The notes below the pieces were generated by a model. It made no database searches. It was not told the origin of the DNA and saw only the letters and a list, made by a program, of their open reading frames with translations. Position numbers and translations under genes: made by a program. From the NCBI GenBank assembly GCA_937920485.1, contig CALETL010000197.1, positions 1 to 5,167 of the forward strand: 5,167 nt of DNA. The letters run 5' to 3'. This document shows, one piece after another, positions 1 to 4,754 of the stretch. The first letter of the stretch is position 1, and each line of letters opens with the position of its first letter. This DNA comes from an uncultured Phycisphaerae bacterium. Lineage in GTDB: Bacteria > Planctomycetota > Phycisphaerae > Sedimentisphaerales > Anaerohalosphaeraceae.

Positions 1-422
1 GTCAGGAAGAGGCCATTGAGATATTGAAGCCCGCCCTGCCGTTTGTGTTCGGGCACAACGTGGAGACTGTACCATCGCTGTATCCGAAAGCGCGGCCCGG
101 CGGAGATTATCAGCAGTCGCTGGACCTGTTGCAAAAAGCTAAGCAAACCCTGCCGGATACGGAAACCAAATCTTCGCTTATGCTTGGGCTGGGTGAAACG
201 GATGAGCAGGTAACGGAAGTACTGAAAGACCTGCGGGCGATTGGCTGCGATCGGCTGGCTCTGGGACAGTATTTGCGACCCGGCAAGGAATCTCTGGAAG
301 TCGAAGAGTATATTACACCGGAAAAGTTTGATTGGTGGGCACAACAAGTACGAGAATTGGGTTTCAACTGGGTGCAGAGTTCACCGTTCACGCGCAGTTC
401 GTACCATGCAGAGGAAAAATAG
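1..422 (+). CDS. lipA: Lipoyl synthase, C-terminal half (5' end outside window)
   Basis: LipA is a radical SAM enzyme that inserts two sulfur atoms into octanoyl groups on the E2 and H subunits of lipoate-dependent enzymes in the cytoplasm. The reading frame is open from base 3 and ends at TAG 420-422, showing 139 residues. A complete LipA has roughly 280-320, so the N-terminal half with the radical SAM and auxiliary-cluster cysteines lies upstream. Visible family signatures, in order, are GHNVETVPSLYP, RPGGDYQQSLDLL, KSSLMLGLGET, GQYLRPG and the C-terminal RSSYHAEE. The serine of the RSSY motif is known to ligate the auxiliary [4Fe-4S] cluster, so the enzyme looks functional. TTG at 24 is inside the conserved domain and is not the real start. 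The gene converges on the four-helix-bundle gene, and its stop sits one base before the first repeat unit of that cassette. Confidence 0.96.
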   Translation, partial: QEEAIEILKPALPFVFGHNVETVPSLYPKARPGGDYQQSLDLLQKAKQTLPDTETKSSLMLGLGETDEQVTEVLKDLRAIGCDRLALGQYLRPGKESLEVEEYITPEKFDWWAQQVRELGFNWVQSSPFTRSSYHAEEK

Positions 423-450
423 ACCTCAGTCTCCAGTCTTCAGTCCTCAG
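423..450 (+). repeat. Left heptad repeat array of the four-helix-bundle cassette
   Basis: Four head-to-tail 7-nt units of the form TCNNCAG: ACCTCAG (423-429), TCTCCAG (430-436), TCTTCAG (437-443) and TCCTCAG (444-450). The array begins one base after the lipA stop codon. It is the inverted counterpart of the array at 881-910 and shares a perfect 13-bp inverted block with it (434-446 against 892-904). The last unit supplies the TGA stop of the minus-strand gene (complement of 447-449). Confidence 0.85.
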
Positions 451-809
451 GTTTTTCTTTTACGAAGAGAACAAATCAGGCCGTTGAGGACCTTGGCTGT
501 TTGCGAACATTTATCTTGCAATACCTGATATCCGGTTTCTTTTATATACCCCAGCCGAAATGCAAGAGATACCTGATACTCCACTTCACATGCTGATCCG
601 TACGCAATATCCAAAAAACGCAGAAAATCAACTTCGGAATTCCTTGATGCGCCCTCAACGATATTGGAAACCGTAGAGATAGCCGCGCGCCTAAGTTGGT
701 TTGTCAGCCCAAAGAGTTCCTCTTTGGGAAAATTATTAGTTCCTTTGTAAATCATCAGAACAAGTTCGTCCGATAATTGAAATGCTTTCAGGTTTTTATA
801 GTTCCTCAT
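447..809 (-). CDS. Four-helix-bundle protein (S23 / 23S rRNA intervening-sequence protein family)
   Basis: A 120-aa protein of the family first seen as the protein encoded in intervening sequences of bacterial 23S rRNA genes. It is a small antiparallel four-helix bundle whose biochemical role is unknown; the Avd protein of diversity-generating retroelements has the same fold. Family signatures are the opening MRNYKNLKAFQLSDELV, FPKEELFGLTNQLRRAAIS at 27-45, SNIVEGASRNS at 48-58, FLRFLDIAYGSACEVEYQ at 62-79, and a basic C-terminus RKRK. I chose ATG 807-809 because family members start at M-x-NYK. It has a good ribosome site (AAGGGA, about 7 nt upstream), and the frame further upstream, open to 914, merely translates the flanking repeat. 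The length matches the usual 115-130 aa. No rRNA flanks it, so this is a free-standing, not intron-like, copy. Function remains unassigned. Confidence 0.9.
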   Translation of the reverse strand: MRNYKNLKAFQLSDELVLMIYKGTNNFPKEELFGLTNQLRRAAISTVSNIVEGASRNSEVDFLRFLDIAYGSACEVEYQVSLAFRLGYIKETGYQVLQDKCSQTAKVLNGLICSLRKRKT

Positions 810-815
810 GAGATT

Positions 816-821
816 TCCCTT
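816..821 (-). promoter_or_regulatory. Ribosome binding site that fixes the four-helix-bundle start
   Basis: On the minus strand AAGGGA lies about 6-7 nt before the ATG at 807-809. The farther in-frame ATG at 912-914 lies in repeat-derived sequence and gives a 35-residue extension that does not look like the family. This supports the downstream start. Confidence 0.6.
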
Positions 822-880
822 AACCATCGCTGACATACTTTGAAATCCAACTCCGATAATAAAACGCATTAAATCTTTTT

Positions 881-910
881 CTGGAGACTGGGGACTGAAG
901 ACTGAGGACT
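881..910 (-). repeat. Right heptad repeat array of the four-helix-bundle cassette
   Basis: On the + strand the units are CTGGAGA (881-887), CTGGGGA (888-894), CTGAAGA (895-901), CTGAGGA (902-908) and a partial CT. Read on the minus strand they become TCCTCAG, TCTTCAG, TCCCCAG, TCTCCAG, the same TCNNCAG series as at 423-450. Paired outer unit to outer unit, the arms match at 22 of 28 positions. Shifted by one unit they match at 18 of 21. The array lies 71 bp upstream of the chosen start of the enclosed gene. Confidence 0.85.
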
Positions 911-964
911 TCATGCTACAGGATCATAACCGGACTTTCAATTAAGTTTTCAATCATTTCTTAT

Positions 965-993
965 TTGTTTAGAGCAATCATAAATCGTATATT
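965..993 (+). promoter_or_regulatory. Possible sigma70-type promoter of the PilX-like gene
   Basis: TTGTTT (965-970) and TATATT (988-993) are separated by 17 bp. The -10 matches TATAAT at five of six positions, but the -35 matches only three of six. It sits in an AT-rich stretch about 45 bp before the start codon and is the best candidate in the region between the cassette and the gene. Confidence 0.3.
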
Positions 994-1011
994 TTAAGTG
1001 GAAACACTAAA

Positions 1012-1031
1012 CCAAACCTTTGTTTGGGGGG
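1012..1031 (+). promoter_or_regulatory. Leader hairpin overlapping a G-run ribosome site
   Basis: CCAAAC (1012-1017) can pair with GTTTGG (1022-1027) around a CTTT loop. Its 3' arm runs into a block of six G (1026-1031), the only Shine-Dalgarno-like sequence before ATG 1039, with a 7-nt spacer. Folding would partly occupy the ribosome site. No other SD-like sequence supports the TTG at 1024, so ATG 1039 is preferred. Confidence 0.35.
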
Positions 1032-1038
1032 TTGCATT

Positions 1039-2466
1039 ATGTTCAGAAAGAAACGGTATTTAAAAAGGCGTAAAGGCATTGCGCTGTTGGTGGCGATGTT
1101 GTTCGTGATGGTTTTTTCGGCACTGTCGGTGGCGATGTTTTCGATGTCGTCGGGTAACTCGCTGGTGGCCTCGAATCTGCACAAGGCCAACGCTGCGCGG
1201 TCCAGCGCGGAATCGGGGCTGGAGGTGGTTCGCTATTACCTGGCTCAGGCCGAGATTCCCGGCATGATGCCCCAGAGCCAATGGTTTGGAGAATTGAAAG
1301 ACCAACTGCTCAGCGGAATCCTGCCTAACGGTATTACCACTGACTATGTCGTGAATGAGGACACCGAGATCGGAGTTCTTTCCATCGGCAACTTATCCAA
1401 CTCCGTAACATTAGCGGGGGATCAGTCTTTTACTGCGGAGGTCTGGGAAAGTGACGATTGCATCAATATTCGTGTTAGCGGAAGCGCTGGTGAGATCGAA
1501 CGCAAAATCCAGGGCAGTTTTATCTATGGCGAAAAGCCCGAACCTTATTCGGTATTTGACTTTGGCGTAGCGACGAAAGGTCCCTTGGAACTGCAAGGAA
1601 ACATTCTATTGTCAGGCGTAACAATCGCAGTAGAATCTGATGTGTATATTGAGAGCATGAATTATAACAATGCACTGGAGATTATCGGTAATTCACAGAT
1701 CGCCGGCGATGTCAAGATCGTCAATGAGGACGGCTATGTAACGCTTCAGGGCGGTCAGGCGGGTATCGGCACCGATGAAAACGGCGATATTGTTACCGGA
1801 ATTGAGGCGATTACAAACCATGTTCAAATCGGCGCTCCTGAAACCCAGTTTCCTATTCCCAACCCCAGCCATTTCGAGCAATATGTAAACGGGGTTACGA
1901 TTGATTCGTCGACGGATTTAAACGCACTGACAACATTGAACAATGTTCGGATTGCCGCCGGAACAAATCCTACATTTACTGCCGACACGCAGATAAACGG
2001 CGTACTGTTTATCGAGCAGCCCAACACGGTGAATTTTGCCGGAAACGCAGACATCACCGGCGTCATTGTCGGTGACGGAGACTACACGGACAACAGCGGA
2101 GTCAATACGATCACATTCAATGGCAATGTTTCGAGCAGTTCTGTGGCCCAACTTTCCGAATCGTTCGGCACTCTGCGTGATGAGACCGGTACCTTTATGA
2201 TGACCCCTGGTTTTGCTGTTGATATGGGGGGAAGTTTTGACACCCTGAACGGTTGCATCGCCGCCAATGGCGTAACATTCTCTGGACATGCCGGGGGGAT
2301 TATTGGCGGTTCGGTTTTGAACTATTCTGATGAACCTATGATATTGAGCGGTGACAGCGATCTGTTTTTTAACCGAACCGGCGAGACTGAAATACCCGGG
2401 GGATTTGAGCCCGTTTTGAATATTGTCATTAAGTATGATCCCAGTGCTTATGACGAAGTGCTCTAA
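1039..2466 (+). CDS. PilX-like minor pilin / pilus assembly protein with long beta-rich C-terminal domain
   Basis: A 475-aa envelope protein. The N-terminus carries a basic stretch (FRKKRYLKRRKG), then a hydrophobic helix at about 14-36, then a pilin-type helix with SSGNSLVASNLHKANAARSSAESGLEVV. This is the pattern of the PilX N-terminal family, whose members are minor pilin-like proteins of type IV pilus/type II secretion-like machines. G13-I14 is a likely prepilin-peptidase cleavage site, although the glutamate at +5 of classical pilins is absent (V here), as is common in PilX/GspK-like proteins. Residues from about 164 onward are rich in G, N, T and V, with repeated short strands such as LELQGNILLSG, LEIIGNSQIAGDV and NFAGNADITGVIVGDG. 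This suggests a beta-helix or similar repetitive fold exposed outside. The C-terminus reads KYDPSAYDEVL. The exact partner machine is not in the window, though another prepilin-type protein lies at its right edge. Confidence 0.8.
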   Translation: MFRKKRYLKRRKGIALLVAMLFVMVFSALSVAMFSMSSGNSLVASNLHKANAARSSAESGLEVVRYYLAQAEIPGMMPQSQWFGELKDQLLSGILPNGITTDYVVNEDTEIGVLSIGNLSNSVTLAGDQSFTAEVWESDDCINIRVSGSAGEIERKIQGSFIYGEKPEPYSVFDFGVATKGPLELQGNILLSGVTIAVESDVYIESMNYNNALEIIGNSQIAGDVKIVNEDGYVTLQGGQAGIGTDENGDIVTGIEAITNHVQIGAPETQFPIPNPSHFEQYVNGVTIDSSTDLNALTTLNNVRIAAGTNPTFTADTQINGVLFIEQPNTVNFAGNADITGVIVGDGDYTDNSGVNTITFNGNVSSSSVAQLSESFGTLRDETGTFMMTPGFAVDMGGSFDTLNGCIAANGVTFSGHAGGIIGGSVLNYSDEPMILSGDSDLFFNRTGETEIPGGFEPVLNIVIKYDPSAYDEVL

Positions 2467-2525
2467 CAAGAGCGGATACAAATTGTAATTATTCCGGCAG
2501 CTATGATGCATACCGGATCACAAGA

Positions 2526-2568
2526 AAGCCGTACAGAGATGTGCTTTTCTGATGCCTCTGTACGGCTT
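2526..2568. terminator. Probable bidirectional rho-independent terminator
   Basis: AAGCCGTACAGAG (2526-2538) pairs perfectly over 13 bp with 2556-2568, around a 17-nt loop. It is followed on the + strand by the moderately T-rich ATTGTTTGTTTC, and on the minus strand by TCTTGTG. It sits between two converging genes, 60 bp after the PilX-like stop and 30 bp after the zinc-ribbon gene's stop, so it can serve both. The T-tracts are imperfect. Confidence 0.75.
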
Positions 2569-2597
2569 ATTGTTTGTTTCATTGAGAGTCTTTTAAG

Positions 2598-2954
2598 TCA
2601 AAGTTTATTTTTTCGACAAAGGTGTTTGTAAGCAATAGAAACAGGGAACATAATCAAATAGAAAACAGGGAAGAAAAGAAGTAAAATACAAGAATAGAGA
2701 ATTCGACAACCTATCGGAGTTCCTGAAGATCGTGTTTTTCTCCATAATTTACCAATCATCCCGATCCTGAAACGAAGATCCACAAACGGCATATAAGAGG
2801 CCAGGGGATTGATGGCTTCATTAGAGTCGCAATGCGGACAGTAATTGGCTAACGGATCGCACGGCTCAAAACAGTTTGGACAAACCGGAACCGCATCCTT
2901 GCCCACTTGCATACTGACCGATTCATACAGATTATCGCTCTTCTCTTCGTCCAT
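2598..2954 (-). CDS. Small zinc-ribbon membrane protein
   Basis: A 118-aa protein of unknown function. Residues 25-42 carry a zinc ribbon, CPNC (C25, C28) and CPHC (C39, C42) with 10 residues between the pairs, well placed to bind one zinc ion. A conserved-looking middle part (NEAINPLASYMPFVDLRFR, IGKLWRK) follows. One hydrophobic segment at about 84-108 is followed by a basic tail (YKHLCRKNKL). By the positive-inside rule the short basic tail is probably cytoplasmic. That would put the zinc ribbon outside unless the segment is a re-entrant hairpin; the FFPVFYL-IMFP prolines allow one. The start ATG 2952-2954 has AAAGGGGC 8 nt upstream, inside a small hairpin. It is the only good start before the acidic N-terminus MDEEKSD. 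The gene converges with the PilX-like gene and is separated by a terminator from the minus-strand gene upstream. Confidence 0.75.
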   Translation of the reverse strand: MDEEKSDNLYESVSMQVGKDAVPVCPNCFEPCDPLANYCPHCDSNEAINPLASYMPFVDLRFRIGMIGKLWRKTRSSGTPIGCRILYSCILLLFFPVFYLIMFPVSIAYKHLCRKNKL

Positions 2955-2962
2955 TTTTTTTC

Positions 2963-3042
2963 GCCCCTTTGGGGCTTTGCGCGATTTAGAGACCCTTTTC
3001 CGGTGGTTTCACCACCGGCTATTGTATATGACCCCTTCGGGG
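2963..3042. repeat. Cluster of three short GC hairpins (REP-like)
   Basis: Three tight palindromes with 3-nt loops occur in 80 bp: GCCCC-TTT-GGGGC (2963-2975), CCGGTGGT-TTC-ACCACCGG (3000-3018) and CCCC-TTC-GGGG (3032-3042). The first and third share the core CCCCTTYGGGGC, so the order is A-B-A. The spacing is 24 nt and 13 nt, and the second spacer is AT-rich (CTATTGTATATGA). The arrangement resembles repetitive extragenic palindromes. The first hairpin also covers the ribosome site of the zinc-ribbon gene. Confidence 0.55.
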
Positions 3043-3045
3043 CCT

Positions 3046-3086
3046 AAAAACAAACCCCGGCTAAAATATTAACGTCTCAGCCGGGG
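3046..3086 (-). terminator. Rho-independent terminator of the 310-aa membrane protein gene
   Basis: On the minus strand CCCCGGCT (complement of 3079-3086) pairs with AGCCGGGG (complement of 3055-3062) over 8 bp around a 16-nt AT-rich loop, followed by TTTGTTTTT. It lies 33 bp after the stop of the upstream minus-strand gene. This implies that the zinc-ribbon gene is transcribed separately or by read-through. Confidence 0.75.
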
Positions 3087-3119
3087 CAGTGTTTCATTAT
3101 TTTCGAAATATTGCTGTTC

Positions 3120-4052
3120 CTATCGTACGACACCAAGGCGGCGGAGCGTAGCGCGGGCCCATTTGGCCGAGCGTGTCTGCACCCACAACAGCAGCCATAT
3201 CGCCACAAACCACAAACCGCAAAAGCGTCCATAGAATAGTATCTTCCAGAACATCGATGTCTCGGCCTTGGCCCATCCGCACATGGCGCTGGGCTGCCAG
3301 AGAGCACCGACCAGCACTCCCGGCAATACGGTTTGCCACGGAATCAGAACCACCAGCAAAAACAGCGAGATAAAGAACGCCCGGGCAATATGATTGATGC
3401 CGCCAAGACGGCCCGTCAATGATATCTTCAGGCATATCAGCAACGACAAACTGTAAAGCATCGCCGTGGTCAGGATGATGTAATTGCAAATCGTAACCGC
3501 TATTGTGGCAAATCGACAGGAAATACGAAACAGCGCCATTTTATCAATAGCAACGGCCTGCTCTGCCTCTTCAGCTTCCTCCGGCGATGCTTCGGGGTTG
3601 AGCATTTCGGGGGTGGCATCTTCGGTGGGAATTTCCGCGGGGATACGGTCGGTGTCTTTCTCGAGCAGGATCTCTTTATCCGGCTGCGTTTGATTGGCCG
3701 ATTCAACAAGGTCATTAACCGCCTGTTCAATGGGCTCGGCTTCGGCGGGAGCCGATTCGACTTCCGCAGCTAAAAAGATCGGGGCGGATATCAATCGGAC
3801 AGCGGCGGCCTGCGGCTGGGATTTTGAACACTCTTTTTGAGGACAGGTTTTTTGACATGCATTTTGACATGCCGAACATCCGTTTTTGTCAACCAGCCCG
3901 AAATGATTCATCCAAAAAATGATTTGGCACACCATCAAGCCGAGAAGAATCAGTACGAACAGAAAGTTCTTCATTGACTGACAGGTGCTGGCTGCTTCCA
4001 ATGCATCGGTTGTGTCGATCATATTCTGGGGTCTTGCCGGATTGTTTTCCAT
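3120..4052 (-). CDS. Multi-pass membrane protein with cysteine cluster and acidic linker, function unknown
   Basis: A 310-aa protein that I cannot assign to a characterised family. It has a polar N-terminus and a first hydrophobic segment at about 29-48. A compact cysteine cluster at 59-75 follows (C59, C62, C66, C70, C75; pattern C-x2-C-x3-C-x3-C-x4-C). Next comes a linker of about 85 residues rich in E, A and P (about 85-170). Three more hydrophobic regions lie at about 176-209, 224-251 and 268-291, and the basic tail is RSAKWARATLRRLGVVR. GRLGGINHIARAFF between the second and third segments looks like a conserved loop. The basic C-terminus suggests it stays in the cytoplasm; with four segments the N-terminus is then also inside, and the cysteine cluster and acidic linker are periplasmic. 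A metal- or disulfide-binding role for the cysteines is a guess. The start is supported by AAGGAG 8-9 nt upstream. The gene is divergent from YjbQ. Confidence 0.75.
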   Translation of the reverse strand: MENNPARPQNMIDTTDALEAASTCQSMKNFLFVLILLGLMVCQIIFWMNHFGLVDKNGCSACQNACQKTCPQKECSKSQPQAAAVRLISAPIFLAAEVESAPAEAEPIEQAVNDLVESANQTQPDKEILLEKDTDRIPAEIPTEDATPEMLNPEASPEEAEEAEQAVAIDKMALFRISCRFATIAVTICNYIILTTAMLYSLSLLICLKISLTGRLGGINHIARAFFISLFLLVVLIPWQTVLPGVLVGALWQPSAMCGWAKAETSMFWKILFYGRFCGLWFVAIWLLLWVQTRSAKWARATLRRLGVVR

Positions 4053-4103
4053 GATATACTCTCCTTAATGAACGGTTTTCCTTTACCTTACGGAGTATAT
4101 GAT
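4051..4103 (-). promoter_or_regulatory. Inverted repeat spanning the start region of the membrane protein gene
   Basis: ATATACTC (4054-4061) and GAGTATAT (4093-4100) are a perfect 8-bp inverted repeat; extended to 4051-4061 and 4093-4103, ten of eleven positions match. The left arm runs into the ribosome site AAGGAG (complement of 4061-4066) and touches the start codon. The right arm contains TATACT on the minus strand, a fair -10 element, though no clear -35 lies at the right distance. It could be a two-half-site operator or, if transcription starts upstream, a leader stem. Confidence 0.35.
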
Positions 4104-4175
4104 ACGGCAGCCAATTTTACGACGCAAGTAAAAATACTCACCAAAATAACCTCAAACGAAGCTAAATCTTGATAA

Positions 4176-4205
4176 TTCACCCATTTTTGGTAAGTTGGGT
4201 ATAAA
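4176..4205 (+). promoter_or_regulatory. Possible promoter of the YjbQ-family gene
   Basis: TTCACC (4176-4181) and TATAAA (4200-4205) are spaced by 18 bp, about 33 bp before the start codon. Four of six positions match in the -35. A TTGATA at 4169 is closer to consensus but 25 bp away from the -10, which is too far. Confidence 0.3.
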
Positions 4206-4238
4206 ATCACGAAAGTGTGAGTTTACAGGGATCGAAAA

Positions 4239-4658
4239 ATGGTAAAAACTGAAACTTTAGAGGTCCCCACCAAGGGTCATTGCGATATTGTTGACATTAC
4301 GTCCGAGGTGCAGCAGGCCGTGGCAAAGTCGGGCCTGTCAAACGGAACGGTCACAGTGTTTAATGTCGGCTCAACCGCCGGGATCACAACCATCGAATAC
4401 GAGCCGGGCCTGGTCAATCACGACATCAATGCGGCGTTTGAAAAAATCGCCCCGCAGAACGGTCGCTATGAACACGAAGAAACCTGGCACGATGACAACG
4501 GCCACGCCCATGTGCGGGCGACGATGCTGGGGCCGTCGCTGGTGGTGCCCTTCTGCAAGCAGCAATTGACACTTGGCACCTGGCAGCAGATCGTGCTGGT
4601 CGATTTTGACACCCGCCGCCGGACTCGAAAAATCATCTGTCAAATGATGGGGGAGTAA
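4239..4658 (+). CDS. yjbQ: YjbQ / UPF0047 family protein
   Basis: A complete 139-aa cytoplasmic protein, the same size as E. coli YjbQ (138 aa). The family forms a compact, metal-binding fold. Some databases name it secondary thiamine-phosphate synthase because of weak activity in vitro, and its real cellular reaction is not settled. Visible signatures are NVGSTAGITTIEYEPGLVNHD at 42-62, a histidine-rich core HEETWHDDNGHAHVRA at 79-94 (H79, H84, H89, H91, the likely metal site), GPSLVVPF at 98-105, and LGTWQQIVLVDFDTRRRTRK at 112-131. The start ATG follows a weak ribosome site (AGGGA, about 8 nt upstream), and family members begin at the same point. The gene stands alone with its own likely promoter and terminator, so the context gives no pathway clue. 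Confidence 0.95.
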   Translation: MVKTETLEVPTKGHCDIVDITSEVQQAVAKSGLSNGTVTVFNVGSTAGITTIEYEPGLVNHDINAAFEKIAPQNGRYEHEETWHDDNGHAHVRATMLGPSLVVPFCKQQLTLGTWQQIVLVDFDTRRRTRKIICQMMGE

Positions 4659-4669
4659 CGAGTAATATA

Positions 4670-4696
4670 GTACCCCTTTGGGCGGGACTTTTTTTT
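4670..4696 (+). terminator. Rho-independent terminator after the YjbQ-family gene
   Basis: GTACCCC (4670-4676) can pair with GGCGGGAC (4681-4688), with one unpaired base on each side and a short TTTGG loop. Eight consecutive T follow at 4689-4696. It lies 11 bp after the stop codon. The stem is imperfect but the T-tract is strong. Confidence 0.7.
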
Positions 4697-4754
4697 GTAT
4701 CAATCAAAGGTTGTCGGCAGGTCGGGGTTGTGGTGGTGCCCGAAAGCAGATCAA

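Larger units (their letters stand above)
423..910. mobile_element. Putative repeat-bounded four-helix-bundle cassette
   Basis: A unit of about 490 bp made of one four-helix-bundle gene between inverted arrays of a 7-nt repeat. It is wedged directly behind the lipA stop codon with no other content. The layout (terminal inverted repeats, a single small gene, a family known from rRNA insertions) suggests a small inserted element. There is no transposase, and I see no convincing target-site duplication: the flanks aaaaatag and ttcatgct do not match. Mobility is therefore inference only. The arms could alternatively form a stem in the transcript or act as protein-binding sites. Confidence 0.35.

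Noticed and set aside
241..528. 95-aa + strand open frame
   Set aside because: Overlaps lipA in another frame and continues antisense into the four-helix-bundle gene.
447..809. Avd-type accessory gene of a diversity-generating retroelement
   Set aside because: The fold is shared, but there is no reverse transcriptase and no template/variable repeat pair in the window.
423..910. CRISPR-like or tandem-repeat array
   Set aside because: Repeats are only 7 nt, have no spacers and occur at two ends in inverted orientation.
423..910. Intervening sequence inside a 23S rRNA gene
   Set aside because: The flanks are lipA and a pilin-like gene; no rRNA sequence is present.
1918..2511. 197-aa open frame on the minus strand
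   Set aside because: Antisense to the PilX-like gene, with a composition that resembles no protein family; it is a shadow of the real gene.
2845..3072. 75-aa + strand open frame
   Set aside because: Runs antisense to the zinc-ribbon gene and then through the hairpin cluster and terminator; a typical spurious ORF from repeats.
3097..3489. 130-aa minus-strand open frame
   Set aside because: Out of frame within the 310-aa membrane protein gene, which has the better start, ribosome site and membrane segments.
4371..4703. 110-aa minus-strand open frame
   Set aside because: Antisense to the well-recognised YjbQ-family gene.
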